Below, piece after piece: positions 27,526 through 36,508 of a DNA stretch of 64,000 bases. The first letter of the stretch is position 1; each line of letters opens with the position of its first letter. The position numbers and the translations under genes were made by a program. The DNA is from Rhodoferax antarcticus ANT.BR (GTDB lineage Bacteria > Pseudomonadota > Gammaproteobacteria > Burkholderiales > Burkholderiaceae_C), in NCBI RefSeq assembly GCF_001938565.1, contig NZ_MSYM01000001.1, forward strand, positions 62,001 to 126,000. The letters run 5' to 3'. The notes beneath the pieces were generated by a model. That model was not told where the DNA came from, made no database searches, and saw nothing but the letters and a program-made list of their open reading frames with translations.

Positions 27526-27581
27526 AAATAGCCTCTAGACCTTACACCTGTTGCGCAAGCAGCTATGCATTCAGTAGCAAA
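27526..27581 (-). repeat. Dispersed repeat, copy 6 (minus orientation), contains the gph stop codon
   Basis: On the minus strand: CATAGCTGCT, 14 bases, AAGGTCTAGAGGCTATTTTC. The TAG within ATAGCT is the gph stop codon (27563-27565), so the repeat starts inside the last codons of gph. Confidence 0.86.
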
Positions 27582-28234
27582 GAAATATCCTGGATGACGC
27601 GGTCTGGTGCGCAGGCTGCAATCGGCTCACCCATGTTGTAGCCATACGGCAGCATCCACACCGGCACGCCCGCCGCGCGCGCCGTCGCCACGTCGATGCT
27701 GGAGTCACCCACAAACAGCGCGCGCTCTGGCGCCACGGAAAACCGCTCTAGGCAACTATTGACGCCCACCGGGCTGGGTTTTTTGGTGGCAAAGGTGTCG
27801 CCGCTGATGACCATGTCAAACAGGCTGGTGATCTGGTGAACGTCGAGCACCACTTGGGTGTAACGGCTCTCCTTGTTGGTCACCACTACCAGCCGGGCGC
27901 GCTGCTCGCGCAGCGCCACCAAGGTCTCGCGCACCTGCGGATACAGGTGGCTGCGGGTGCCGCAGCGCGCGTTATAGGCCATGTTGTACACCGGCACAAT
28001 CTGATTCAGCAGCGCACTCGCGCGCACGGTCTCCGGGGCGAAGCCGGTGATCTGCGCCAGCGCCTTCACCAGCAATTCCAGCGTGCCGTGGCCAATCCAA
28101 TCATCCACCTGCTTTTGCGTCACCTCGGGCAAGCTAAAGCGCTGCAAGGCATCGTTGACCGCATCCATGATTTCCGGCGCTGTCTCCACCAGCGTGCCGT
28201 CCAGGTCAAACATGACCAGATCAAAACCAGACAT
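27563..28234 (-). CDS. gph: Phosphoglycolate phosphatase
   Basis: HAD-family enzyme that removes the RuBisCO oxygenase product 2-phosphoglycolate. The 223 residues show the four HAD motifs: FDLDGTLVET, VVTNKESR, a lysine in TKKPSPVG and FVGDSSIDVATARAAG. The gene ends DISLLLNA with its stop in repeat copy 6. The start lies nine bases after tkt. In cbb operons this gene is often called cbbZ. Confidence 0.95.
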   Translation of the reverse strand: MSGFDLVMFDLDGTLVETAPEIMDAVNDALQRFSLPEVTQKQVDDWIGHGTLELLVKALAQITGFAPETVRASALLNQIVPVYNMAYNARCGTRSHLYPQVRETLVALREQRARLVVVTNKESRYTQVVLDVHQITSLFDMVISGDTFATKKPSPVGVNSCLERFSVAPERALFVGDSSIDVATARAAGVPVWMLPYGYNMGEPIAACAPDRVIQDISLLLNA

Positions 28235-28243
28235 AAACCCCCT

Positions 28244-30313
28244 TTAATTGGTAGATGGAATCACGCTATCGGGCAGCGGCTCGGCGCGCTTGCTGGCGGC
28301 GCGGTGCACGATGGTGCGAATGTTTTTCACCACCCGCTCCACGGTGATGCCAAAGTGCTGATACAGCTTGGGCGCTGGGGCCGACTCGCCAAAGGTTGGC
28401 ATGCCGATCACCACACCATGGCGGCCAACATACTTGCGCCAGAAATCCGGGTGCGCCGCTTCAATCGCCAACGAGGGCGTGTTGTATGGAATCACCTTTT
28501 CTTGGTAGGCATTGCTCTGACGGTCAAAGACATTGGTAGAGGGCATCGACACCACGCGGGTCGCAATGCCGTCAGCGGCCAGTTCGGCCTGTGCCTTCAT
28601 GGCAATTTCCAGCTCGGAACCGGTGGACACGATAACTGCTTGGAAGTTTTCCATGTCGGACAGGATATAGCCGCCCTTACGGATCTTCTCCACCATGCTG
28701 ACGTCGGTCAGGCGCGGCAGGTTTTGGCGCGACAGGCACAGCGCGCTGGGACCATCCTTGCGCTCCACCGCGCACGCCCAGGCCACAGCGGTTTCCAGGC
28801 CGTCGGCCGGGCGCCACACGTCCAGTCCAGGGATGATCCGCAGGCTGGGAATGTGCTCAATGCTTTGGTGCGTGGGGCCGTCTTCGCCCAAACCAATCGA
28901 ATCATGGGTGAAGACATGGATGACGCGAATCTTCATCAGTGCCGCCATGCGAATCGCATTGCGGCTGTAGTCGCTGAAGGTCAGGAAAGTGCCACCGTAG
29001 GGAATGTAGCCACCGTGCAGGGTGATGCCGTTCATGATGGCGGCCATGCCGAACTCGCGCACGCCGTAGCTCAAGTGGTTGCCCCATTTGTCGCGGCCCG
29101 CCTTGACGCAACCCTTGAAGTTGGTCAGGTTGGAGCCGGTTAAATCAGCGCTGCCGCCAAAGAACTCGGGCAACAGCGGTGCAATCGCGTCAAGTGCGTT
29201 CTGGCTGGATTTGCGGGACGCAAAGGCGGTGGCGTTGGCGGCAATACCTTCGAGCAAACCGGGCAGTTTCTCGGCAAAGTCAGCGGACAGGTCCCCAGCC
29301 ATGCGGCGGGTGAACTCGGCAGCTTCTGCAGGATAAGCGGCACTGTAGGCGGCAAAACGTGCGTCCCAGGCGTGTTCGGCAGACACACCACGGGCCACGG
29401 CGTTCCAGGCGGTGGCAATGTCCGCCGGGATTTCAAACGGTGCCGCCGTCCAGCCCAAGGCTTCGCGGGTGGCGGCCACTTCAGCCGCGCCCAATGCTGC
29501 GCCGTGCACGTCATGCGTGCCAGCCTTGTTGGGCGAGCCCATGCCAATGACGGTTTTGCAGCAGATCAGGGTCGGCTTGCCGTTGGCCAGCACAGCTTGT
29601 GCTTTGGCGGCTTTGACTGCCGCGTCAATGGCGGCAGGACTGTGGCCGTCTACGGCGGCGATCACGTTCCAGCCATAGGCTTCGAAGCGTTTGGGCGTGT
29701 CGTCGGTGAACCAGCCTTCCACATGGCCGTCAATGCTGATGCCGTTGTCGTCATAAAACGCGATCAGCTTGGACAGGCGCAGCGTGCCCGCCAGCGAGCA
29801 GGCTTCGTGGCTGATGCCTTCCATCAGGCAGCCGTCGCCCACAAAGGCGTAGGTGAAATGGTCAACGATGGCGTGGTCAGCCTTGTTGAATTCGGCGGCC
29901 AGCAGCTTCTCGGCCAAGGCCATGCCTACGGCGTTGGTGACGCCCTGGCCCAGCGGGCCGGTGGTGGTTTCTACGCCGGGGGTCACACCCACTTCGGGGT
30001 GGCCAGCAGTTTTGCTGTGCAACTGGCGGAAGTTTTGCAGCTCGCTCATCGGCAGGTCGTAGCCGGTGAGGTGCAGCAACGCGTAAATCAGCATTGAGCC
30101 ATGGCCATTGGAGAGCACAAATCGGTCGCGGTCGGCCCAATGCGGGTTGGCCGGGTTGTGCTTGAGGTGGCGGTTCCACAGCACTTCGGCAATGTCAGCC
30201 ATGCCCATAGGTGCGCCAGGGTGGCCGGACTTGGCTTTTTCAACAGCATCAACGGCCAGCATGCGGATGGCATTAGCCATCTGTTTGGCAAATTCAGGAG
30301 TGGGTGTTGTCAT
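28244..30313 (-). CDS. tkt: Transketolase
   Basis: Thiamine-diphosphate enzyme that transfers two-carbon units in the regenerative Calvin cycle and pentose phosphate pathway. The 689 residues contain the ThDP-binding [13 protein letters not shown] ... [10 protein letters not shown] block, [19 protein letters not shown], the pyrimidine domain [15 protein letters not shown], and a C-terminal domain. N-terminus [20 protein letters not shown] is standard. It is part of the cbb operon (cbbT) between prk and gph. Confidence 0.97.
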   Translation of the reverse strand: MTTPTPEFAKQMANAIRMLAVDAVEKAKSGHPGAPMGMADIAEVLWNRHLKHNPANPHWADRDRFVLSNGHGSMLIYALLHLTGYDLPMSELQNFRQLHSKTAGHPEVGVTPGVETTTGPLGQGVTNAVGMALAEKLLAAEFNKADHAIVDHFTYAFVGDGCLMEGISHEACSLAGTLRLSKLIAFYDDNGISIDGHVEGWFTDDTPKRFEAYGWNVIAAVDGHSPAAIDAAVKAAKAQAVLANGKPTLICCKTVIGMGSPNKAGTHDVHGAALGAAEVAATREALGWTAAPFEIPADIATAWNAVARGVSAEHAWDARFAAYSAAYPAEAAEFTRRMAGDLSADFAEKLPGLLEGIAANATAFASRKSSQNALDAIAPLLPEFFGGSADLTGSNLTNFKGCVKAGRDKWGNHLSYGVREFGMAAIMNGITLHGGYIPYGGTFLTFSDYSRNAIRMAALMKIRVIHVFTHDSIGLGEDGPTHQSIEHIPSLRIIPGLDVWRPADGLETAVAWACAVERKDGPSALCLSRQNLPRLTDVSMVEKIRKGGYILSDMENFQAVIVSTGSELEIAMKAQAELAADGIATRVVSMPSTNVFDRQSNAYQEKVIPYNTPSLAIEAAHPDFWRKYVGRHGVVIGMPTFGESAPAPKLYQHFGITVERVVKNIRTIVHRAASKRAEPLPDSVIPSTN

Positions 30314-30469
30314 GATTCGTTATGGGTAAGTTGTGGAGGAGGTCAAGGTCAGGCCCTGCTCTCTCGGCGGGTGCCTAGCCCTCTATCTTAGTCAGTTAAG
30401 CGACAGGAAATTCAAATCGGCCGGTGACGCGCGTGGCGCGGTGACACTGGACCAGCCGCTGGCACCGCT

Positions 30470-31345
30470 TCAGCCTGCCTTCTTCTGACGCTCCATCATG
30501 CGCCAGACGAACGGGGTGAAGATGAGTTGCATCGACAGTTCCATCTTGCCGCCGGGGACCACGATGGTGTTGGCGCGGCTCATAAAGCTGCCGTCAATCA
30601 TGTTGAGCAGGTACTGGAAGTCGATGCCTTTGGGGTTGCTGAAGCGGATGACGACCATGCTCTCGTCAGCACTGGGAATGTCGCGGGCGATAAACGGGTT
30701 GCTGGTGTCCACCATCGGCACGCGCTGGAAGTTCACATGGGTGTGCATGAACTGTGGGCAGATGTAGTGCACATAGTCGGGCATGCGGCGCAGGATGGTG
30801 TCGGTCACCGCTTCGGTGCTGTAGCCGCGCATCTTCTTGTCGCGGTAAATCTTCTGAATCCACTCCAGATTGATGACCGGCACCACGCCGATCAGCAGAT
30901 CAGGGTGCTTGGCGATGTTCACCTCGTCGGTGACCACCGCGCCGTGCAGGCCCTCGTAGAAAAGCAGGTCGGTGCCGCTGGGCACGTCTTCCCAGGGCGT
31001 GAAGGTGCCAGGGTCCTGCTGGAAAGGAGCGGCTTCCTCCAGGTCGTGCAAGTACTTGCGGCGCTTGCCGGAGCCGCTTTCGGCGTAGCTGGAGAACAGC
31101 GACTCCAGTTCGGCAAAAAGGTTGTTCTCGGGGCCGAAGTGGCTGAAGTGCTTGTTACCAGTGGCTTCGGCTTCAGCGGCGGCGACTTTCATCTCCTTGC
31201 GATCAAAGCGGTGAAAACTATCGCCTTCGATCACTACAGCGGTGATTTTTTCGCGGCGGAAAATATAGTCGAACGTGCGAGTCACCGAAGTGGTGCCAGC
31301 GCCGCTGGAGCCGGTGATGGCGATGATGGGGTGGCGAATGGACAT
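30470..31345 (-). CDS. cbbP: Phosphoribulokinase
   Basis: Makes ribulose 1,5-bisphosphate, the RuBisCO substrate, from ribulose 5-phosphate and ATP; diagnostic of the Calvin cycle. The 291 residues are of the octameric proteobacterial type, with the P-loop ITGSSGAGTTSV, the substrate loop VIEGDSFHRFDRKEM, the Walker-B-like DLLFYEGLHGAV, and C-terminal GGKMELSMQLIFTPFVWRMM. No regulatory Cys pair as in plants. In cbb operon between fbp and tkt. Confidence 0.98.
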   Translation of the reverse strand: MSIRHPIIAITGSSGAGTTSVTRTFDYIFRREKITAVVIEGDSFHRFDRKEMKVAAAEAEATGNKHFSHFGPENNLFAELESLFSSYAESGSGKRRKYLHDLEEAAPFQQDPGTFTPWEDVPSGTDLLFYEGLHGAVVTDEVNIAKHPDLLIGVVPVINLEWIQKIYRDKKMRGYSTEAVTDTILRRMPDYVHYICPQFMHTHVNFQRVPMVDTSNPFIARDIPSADESMVVIRFSNPKGIDFQYLLNMIDGSFMSRANTIVVPGGKMELSMQLIFTPFVWRMMERQKKAG

Positions 31346-31373
31346 GGTGCGTGTCTCCTGGGATTGTTAAATG

Positions 31374-31432
31374 GAAAATAGGCTCTTAGCCCTTGATTTC
31401 ATTGGGCCAACAGCTATTTAATTCGAAGCATT
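31374..31432 (-). repeat. Dispersed repeat, copy 7 (minus orientation)
   Basis: On the minus strand: AATAGCTGTT, 14 bases, AAGGGCTAAGAGCCTATTTT. It lies in the gap between the fbp stop and the prk start within the cbb operon. Confidence 0.88.
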
Positions 31433-31442
31433 CAAGGGTCGA

Positions 31443-32546
31443 TCAGTCACGGAACAGGCTGCGCTCGGCAAACAGCGGGTTTTTTTCCTCAGCCTTCAGA
31501 GGCTCACGGTGGTAGCGCTCAATGCGGTCGACTTCGTTTTTGGAGCCGAACACAAAACCAATGCGCTGGTGCAGGCTGGTGGGCAGCACGTCCAGCATGG
31601 GCATCTCGCCAGTGGAGGCGCGGCCACCCGCCTGCTCCATGATCATGCCGACCGGGTTGGCCTCGTACAAAAGACGCAGACGGCCGGGTTTGGATGCATC
31701 TTTGGTGTCGCGCGGATACAGGAAAACGCCACCGCGCATCAGAATACGGTGCGCTTCAGCCACCATCGAGGCAATCCAGCGCATATTGAAGTCTTTGCCA
31801 CGCGCGCCGGTTTTGCCCGCAAGGCACTCGTCCACATAACGGGTCACCGGCGCTTCCCAGAAGCGTGAGTTGGAGGCGTTGATGGCGAACTCATGGGTGT
31901 CTTCAGGAATGTGCATCTTCGGGTGGGTCAGCATGAACTCACCCAGATTCGGGTCCAGCGTGAAGCCGTTGACGCCGCCACCCACGGTCAGCACCATCAT
32001 GGTGGTTGGGCCATATAGCGCGTAGCCAGCCGCCACTTGCTGACTGCCGGACTGGAAAAAGTCGGTATCGACCACATCGCGACCGGAGTCGATCACGTCT
32101 TGAGGCGCGCGCAGGATGCTGAAAATACTGCCCACCGACACGTTCACATCGATGTTGCTGGAACCGTCCAGCGGGTCAAACACAATCAGGTAGTTGCCAC
32201 GCGGGAACAGCTTGGGGATCTGGTAGGGGTCGTCCATCTCTTCAGAGGCCATGCCCGCCAGGTTGCCCGACCACTCGGTGCGACGCATGAACACATCGTT
32301 AGAGAGCACATCAAGGGTCTTTTGCGTTTCGCCTTGCACATTGACCGTGCCGCCTTCTTCAGCCGAGTGGTTGCCCATGACACCCGCCAGCTCGCCATAG
32401 GCCACCGCCTTGGCAATGCCCTTGCAGGCCAGCGCCACATCCAGAATCAGGGCGTTGAAATCGCCGCTGGCACTGGGGAAACGACGCCGCTCTTCAATCA
32501 GAAATTGCGTCAGTGTCGAGCGATTGGAACGTAGGGTCAAAGGCAT
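31443..32546 (-). CDS. cbbF: Fructose-1,6-bisphosphatase class I
   Basis: Hydrolyses fructose 1,6-bisphosphate (and possibly sedoheptulose 1,7-bisphosphate) in the Calvin cycle and gluconeogenesis. The 367 residues contain the metal site FDPLDGSSNIDVNVSVG, the substrate loop GGVFLYPRDT, and EANPVGMIMEQAGG near the C-terminus. Length and motifs match proteobacterial class I enzymes. Third gene of the cbb operon after cbbY and rpe. Confidence 0.97.
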   Translation of the reverse strand: MPLTLRSNRSTLTQFLIEERRRFPSASGDFNALILDVALACKGIAKAVAYGELAGVMGNHSAEEGGTVNVQGETQKTLDVLSNDVFMRRTEWSGNLAGMASEEMDDPYQIPKLFPRGNYLIVFDPLDGSSNIDVNVSVGSIFSILRAPQDVIDSGRDVVDTDFFQSGSQQVAAGYALYGPTTMMVLTVGGGVNGFTLDPNLGEFMLTHPKMHIPEDTHEFAINASNSRFWEAPVTRYVDECLAGKTGARGKDFNMRWIASMVAEAHRILMRGGVFLYPRDTKDASKPGRLRLLYEANPVGMIMEQAGGRASTGEMPMLDVLPTSLHQRIGFVFGSKNEVDRIERYHREPLKAEEKNPLFAERSLFRD

Positions 32547-32587
32547 GAAGAGTCTCCGGAAGGTTTAAATTGTGTAGCGCTAGAGGC

Positions 32588-33286
32588 TTATTCTGCCAAG
32601 GCTGCAGTGCGTAAAGCCTGCATAACGGTTGTGTAGCCACCATCCGCATCTGGGGCGCTGAACACCGCGCTACCTGCCACACAGGTGTCGGCGCCAGCGG
32701 CGACGATCTCGGCAATGTTGTCGGTTTTGACGCCGCCATCGACTTCCAGCCAGATCGGCTGGCCGCCCGCAGCCACGTGCGCGTCAATCTTGGCGCGCAC
32801 CAGACGCAGCTTCGGCAAGGTGCTGGGGATGAACTTCTGCCCACCAAAACCAGGGTTCACGCTCATCAGCAAAATGATGTCGAGCTTGTCCATGACATGG
32901 TCAAGCACATCGACCGAGGTGGCCGGATTCAGTACCAGGCCTGCCTTGCAACCCAGCTCGCGAATCATCGACAGGCTGCGGTCAACGTGCTTGGAGGCCT
33001 CGGGGTGGAAGGTGATGATGTTGGCGCCGGCCTTGGCAAACAGCGGAATGATCGCGTCCACCGGCTCCACCATCAGATGCACGTCAATCGGAATGCTCAC
33101 ATGCGGACGAATGGCCTCACACACCAGCGGACCAATGGTCAGATTGGGCACGTAATGGTTGTCCATCACGTCAAAGTGCACCAGGTCACAACCAGCGGCC
33201 TCGATAGCGCGCACTTCTTCGCCCAGACGGGAAAAATCGGCCGACAAAATCGACGGGGCCAGACGCAAGGTGGGTGTTGAGCTCAT
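32588..33286 (-). CDS. rpe: Ribulose-phosphate 3-epimerase
   Basis: Interconverts ribulose and xylulose 5-phosphates (CbbE in cbb operons). The 232-residue TIM barrel starts [19 protein letters not shown] and shows [35 protein letters not shown] and the EVDGGV phosphate-binding segment. The ATG at 33286 is selected because an upstream in-frame start would overlap cbbY by 25 codons and adds nothing family-like. It lies downstream of cbbY and upstream of fbp. Confidence 0.96.
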   Translation of the reverse strand: MSSTPTLRLAPSILSADFSRLGEEVRAIEAAGCDLVHFDVMDNHYVPNLTIGPLVCEAIRPHVSIPIDVHLMVEPVDAIIPLFAKAGANIITFHPEASKHVDRSLSMIRELGCKAGLVLNPATSVDVLDHVMDKLDIILLMSVNPGFGGQKFIPSTLPKLRLVRAKIDAHVAAGGQPIWLEVDGGVKTDNIAEIVAAGADTCVAGSAVFSAPDADGGYTTVMQALRTAALAE

Positions 33287-33336
33287 GAGGGAAGCCTTCA
33301 GAAAAGTTGAGAAACGCGCAAGCGATCGGGTGGGTG

Positions 33337-34065
33337 TCAGGCCCGCGCAGAATTTTGCCATTCGCGCAACTGGGCCACCGTGACATGGCTCAAGTCAGGC
33401 ACAACGCGCAACGCACCGCTGAAGTCATGGTGCGAGGTGAAGGCGCTGGGGGTCACGATGGTCTGCAAACCGGCTGCGGTGGCGGCGCGCAGGCCGTTGC
33501 TGGAGTCTTCAAAAGCCAGGCAGTGCGCGGCCGGCAGTTGCAGCGCGTCAAGCATCTGCAAATACACCTGCGGATGCGGTTTTTTGATCGGAGCGGTCGA
33601 CGCATCACCAATGGCGGCGAAGTTCAGCCGCCAGTCCGGACCGATGGCCCGGCGCAGTAAGGCGGCAATATTCACCGGCGAGGTGGTGGTGGCAATGGCC
33701 AACTGCAGGCCTTCACTCAGCGCTTCATCCATCAGCTCAAGCACCCCGGGGCGCAAAGCGACTGCGCCAGCGTTGATTGCACTCTCATATGCGGCGGTCT
33801 TGAGCTCATGCATGCGGTTGATCCGGTCAGTCAAAGCGTTGGCGTCAAGCTCTTTGACGTCTGGGTTGCGCTGCTTCCAGTAGTGCAGGATGCGCTCCTT
33901 GCCGCCAGAGATCTCCAGCAACTGGGTGTAGATCTCGGGCGTCCAGACCCAGTCCAGACCCAACTCGGCAAACGCGTGATTGAACGCCGCCATGTGCACG
34001 CTCTCAGTGTCGGCCAGCGTGCCGTCCACATCGAAAATCAAGGCTTGAAGAGCATCAGTGGTCAT
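33337..34065 (-). CDS. cbbY: CbbY-type HAD phosphatase (xylulose-1,5-bisphosphatase-like)
   Basis: Removes xylulose 1,5-bisphosphate, a misfire product that inhibits RuBisCO (known for CbbY). The 242 residues have HAD motif [16 protein letters not shown], motif II IATTTSP, Lys and motif III in [13 protein letters not shown], and [15 protein letters not shown]. It is the first gene of the minus-strand cbb operon, and is divergent from cbbR with about 140 bases between starts that hold candidate CbbR sites. Confidence 0.93.
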   Translation of the reverse strand: MTTDALQALIFDVDGTLADTESVHMAAFNHAFAELGLDWVWTPEIYTQLLEISGGKERILHYWKQRNPDVKELDANALTDRINRMHELKTAAYESAINAGAVALRPGVLELMDEALSEGLQLAIATTTSPVNIAALLRRAIGPDWRLNFAAIGDASTAPIKKPHPQVYLQMLDALQLPAAHCLAFEDSSNGLRAATAAGLQTIVTPSAFTSHHDFSGALRVVPDLSHVTVAQLREWQNSARA

Positions 34066-34123
34066 GTGAAAGTGTCCTTTGTTGAGCGCGTGGGTACCGA
34101 AAAATGTGCCGCGTGGGTTGACT

Positions 34124-34150
34124 TTAATCGGCCTAACTCATAATCTCTAA
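34124..34150. promoter_or_regulatory. Two TNA-N7-TNA half-site pairs in the cbbR-cbbY intergenic region
   Basis: TTA-ATCGGCC-TAA (34124-34136) and TCA-TAATCTC-TAA (34138-34150) match the loose TNA-N7-TNA pattern described for CbbR sites. The pattern is short and degenerate, so the match alone is weak evidence; the location is right. Confidence 0.4.
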
Positions 34151-34169
34151 TCACGTTTTATTCAAAAAT

Positions 34170-34186
34170 CATCAGTAACGCCTGAT
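34170..34186. promoter_or_regulatory. Candidate CbbR operator, CATCAG-N5-CCTGAT (cbbR copy)
   Basis: CATCAG-TAACG-CCTGAT, with dyad ATCAG-N6-CTGAT extended to TCATCAG...CTGATGA. The same 12 fixed bases and spacing occur upstream of cbbM at 36401. It overlaps the ATG at 34185, which argues that translation of cbbR begins at the downstream GTG. Confidence 0.7.
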
Positions 34187-34205
34187 GAGATCAAGGAACA
34201 CCGCT

Positions 34206-35117
34206 GTGCGCCCCTACACCATAAAGCAGATCCAGACCTTCATGGAAGTGGCGCGCCAGCGCTCAGTGTCCAAAGCAGCTGAGCGGCTGTTTGTTACCCA
34301 GCCAGCGGTGTCAATGCAAATCCGCCAGCTCGAAGACGCTTTTGGTCTGGCGCTGGTGGAGCCGCTGGGGCGCAACATTCAGCTCACCGCAGCTGGCGAG
34401 GCGTTTCTGACCTGTGCCGCCAACGCCATGGGGCAGTTCAAAGACCTGGAAGCGCTGATGGCCGAACACGTGGGGCTGAAAAAAGGTCGGCTAGACCTGG
34501 CGGTGGTCAGCACCTCCAAATACTTTATCCCGATGCTGTTAGTGCGCTTTACCAAGTTGCACCCCGGCATTGAGGTGAAACTCAATATTGACAACCGCGA
34601 CAACGTATTGGCATTGATGGTGCGCAACGAGGCCGACCTGGTGGTGATGGGCCGCTCGCCCAGCCACCTAGACTGCGAAGCCTCGGTGTTTGCCACCAAC
34701 CCGCTTGTGATGGTGGCCCCGCCCGACCACCCGCTGGCGCGGCGCAAAAACCTCCCTTTCAGTGCGCTGGCCGACTACAGCTTTGTGGTGCGCGAAGAGG
34801 GCTCGGGCACGCGTGCAGCCATGCATCGCCTGTTTGACGAGCACCACATGCCGGTGAAGATCGCGATGGGGTTGCCCAGCAACGAAACCATCAAACAGGC
34901 GGTGATGGCCGGCATGGGTCTGAGCTTTTTGTCCATGCGCACCATCCGCCACGAGCTGGCCGGCGGCTACATTGCCCTGCTGGATGTGCAGGGCTTGCCA
35001 CAGATGAACCACTGGTATGTGACGCACCTGAAACACAAAAAACTGTCGCCCGCCACGAACGCGTTCAAGGCGTTCCTCTTAGAGCAAGGTGGCGCGCTGA
35101 TGGATACCTGGAGCTAA
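34206..35117 (+). CDS. cbbR: LysR-type regulator CbbR
   Basis: Activator of Calvin-cycle genes. The 303 residues have the LysR winged helix (IKQIQTFMEVARQRSVSKAA ... VTQPAVSMQIRQLE) and a substrate-binding domain (about 90-300) with segments typical of CbbR such as VREEGSGTRAAMHRLF. The GTG at 34206 is preferred: AAGGA precedes it by eight bases, while the in-frame ATG at 34185 lies inside the operator-like palindrome and has no ribosome-binding site. Divergent from the cbb operon; a matching palindrome also precedes cbbM. Confidence 0.93.
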   Translation: MRPYTIKQIQTFMEVARQRSVSKAAERLFVTQPAVSMQIRQLEDAFGLALVEPLGRNIQLTAAGEAFLTCAANAMGQFKDLEALMAEHVGLKKGRLDLAVVSTSKYFIPMLLVRFTKLHPGIEVKLNIDNRDNVLALMVRNEADLVVMGRSPSHLDCEASVFATNPLVMVAPPDHPLARRKNLPFSALADYSFVVREEGSGTRAAMHRLFDEHHMPVKIAMGLPSNETIKQAVMAGMGLSFLSMRTIRHELAGGYIALLDVQGLPQMNHWYVTHLKHKKLSPATNAFKAFLLEQGGALMDTWS

Positions 35118-35179
35118 GGCGGCGAAGGATTGGTGCAGCAACCGAGGCGGGGTTTTTACCCGGACGTAACCCACCCCGC

Positions 35180-35208
35180 TTGGAGGTTGTTAGGGTTAAC
35201 CCTATACT
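35180..35208 (+). promoter_or_regulatory. Promoter with 14-bp palindromic operator candidate
   Basis: TTGGAG (35180-35185), a 17-base spacer and TATACT (35203-35208) form a sigma-70-like promoter. The perfect palindrome TAGGGTTAACCCTA (35191-35204) fills the spacer and touches the -10, a classical repressor position. It precedes the 67-residue gene at 35244. Confidence 0.6.
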
Positions 35209-35243
35209 GCACTGCAGCAAATTTGTTCTTGAAGGAAACTAAC

Positions 35244-35447
35244 ATGACAAACACAGCACTGCAGCAACCCACTTGGCACACCTTGCGCCTGATGCTGGGC
35301 CTGCCCTTTGACCTGGCCCGCGCCAACTACGCCAACGCTGTGCGCTTTGGCTTGCTTGAACACTCTCTTTTGAAGTCGGCACGGTTTGGGCGCGACATCT
35401 GCGCCATCGAGCGACTCGCCTTGGGCCCGTGGGCCCGGCGGGTGTAA
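35244..35447 (+). CDS. Small conserved-looking hypothetical protein (67 aa)
   Basis: A 67-residue basic protein, not assigned to any family. It has a predicted helical centre (LRLMLGLPFDLARANYANAV) and a C-terminus RLALGPWARRV; no signal peptide. Translation from the ATG at 35244 is supported by AAGGAA seven bases upstream and by a good promoter with a palindrome at 35180-35208. It sits between cbbR and the ParA gene with which it converges, and a strong hairpin (35458-35481) closes the gap. Confidence 0.65.
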   Translation: MTNTALQQPTWHTLRLMLGLPFDLARANYANAVRFGLLEHSLLKSARFGRDICAIERLALGPWARRV

Positions 35448-35457
35448 AACCAGACAG

Positions 35458-35481
35458 GCAGCTGCCAAACACGGCAGCTGC
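35458..35481. terminator. Bidirectional hairpin between convergent genes
   Basis: GCAGCTGCC-AAACAC-GGCAGCTGC, a perfect 9-bp stem between the 67-residue gene and parA. There is no T-run on either side, so termination would be weak or factor-assisted. Confidence 0.5.
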
Positions 35482-35492
35482 GCCGTTGCGTC

Positions 35493-36260
35493 TCAGGCGC
35501 GCAACGCGTCGTGCAGCTCGACAAAAGCCAGCGTGATCTTGTGGTTGGGGTCGAGGTAGATCATGGGCAGGCTCTGCTCATGCGACTCGCGGATACGCAC
35601 CGACGATGGCAAATACGGCTGCAGCACAGGCAGGCCTTGCGCAATCAGCTCGTCCACCATGCGCTGCGGCAGGTTGGCACGCAACTGGAACTGGTTGACG
35701 ACGATGCCGTCCACCTGCAAGCCGGGGTTGTGGTCAGCGCGGATTTCCTGCACGTTCTCCAGCAGGGTGTAGAGCGCCTGGCGCGAAAAGCTGTCGCAGT
35801 CAAACGGGATCAGGCAGCCGGTGGCGCCGATCAGCGCGGCGCGGGTGTAAAAGTTCAGTGCCGGGGCAGTGTCGATGTAAATCCGGTCATAGGTTTCGCC
35901 CAGTTGTTGTAACGCCTCGCGCAACTTGTAGATTTTCTGACGCGATTCGAGTTTGACCAGAAGTTCATTGAGTGCTGGGCTGGAGGCCATCAGATCCAGG
36001 TTTTCAAATGGCGTCTCCAGCACAAAATCAGTCGCCGGCTTGCTCTTGAAACTGTAGCTCAGGGCGTGCTCAAAGAAGTCTGCAACGGTGGGTTGGTCTT
36101 CTGCCGTGACGCAGCCGAGCAGGTAGCTGGTCGAGTTGCCTTGCGGGTCCAGGTCAATCACGAGGGTGCGCAGACCCTGGCTGGCACTGATGGCGGCCAG
36201 GTTGCAAGTGATGGTGGACTTGCCAACACCCCCTTTTTGGTTGAACACGACGATGGGCAT
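35493..36260 (-). CDS. ParA/MinD family ATPase (orphan ParA)
   Basis: A 255-residue ParA-type ATPase with deviant Walker A NQKGGVGKST (residues about 7-16, signature lysine present), Walker A' VIDLDPQGNS and Walker B YIDTAPALN. ParA ATPases position DNA or protein cargo on the nucleoid; no parB, parS-like site or carboxysome genes lie nearby. It is divergent from cbbM, whose start is 248 bases away. Related ParA proteins (McdA) position carboxysomes in other bacteria, so a role in positioning RuBisCO or another cargo is conceivable but unproven. Confidence 0.9.
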   Translation of the reverse strand: MPIVVFNQKGGVGKSTITCNLAAISASQGLRTLVIDLDPQGNSTSYLLGCVTAEDQPTVADFFEHALSYSFKSKPATDFVLETPFENLDLMASSPALNELLVKLESRQKIYKLREALQQLGETYDRIYIDTAPALNFYTRAALIGATGCLIPFDCDSFSRQALYTLLENVQEIRADHNPGLQVDGIVVNQFQLRANLPQRMVDELIAQGLPVLQPYLPSSVRIRESHEQSLPMIYLDPNHKITLAFVELHDALRA

Positions 36261-36400
36261 GAACGGCTCCTTTGAGACTACAAGCTAAGGGACAAATAAC
36301 GAACGATTGTCTGTGAATCTGTCCGGGGTCTGTCCGGGTCGGGCAGGGTTTCTGGCGAGAACCTGCGCGAGCGTTGCAGCAAGCACCAAAAACCCGCATT

Positions 36401-36417
36401 CATCAGAAAATCCTGAT
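36401..36417. promoter_or_regulatory. Candidate CbbR operator, CATCAG-N5-CCTGAT (cbbM copy)
   Basis: CATCAG-AAAAT-CCTGAT, 92 bases before the cbbM start. Same fixed bases as the site at 34170. A second small palindrome TTCATGATGAA follows at 36441-36451 and a TATAGT -10 candidate at 36462-36467 lacks a good -35, as expected for an activator-dependent promoter. Confidence 0.7.
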
Positions 36418-36508
36418 TTGATTGGTAATTTATTTGAATTTTCATGATGAATAAGCCTGTCTATAGTTCAGCCCATCACCAACCCGACGAACCCACAGGA
36501 GTTAACCC

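Noticed and set aside
32570..32600. GCTAGAGGCTTATT near the rpe stop as a further copy of the dispersed repeat
   Set aside because: It has only one short block and lacks the second block at the 24-base spacing.
35130..35243. An N-terminal extension of the 67-residue protein starting at 35130
   Set aside because: It would run through the promoter and palindrome, and the ATG at 35244 has the proper ribosome-binding site.
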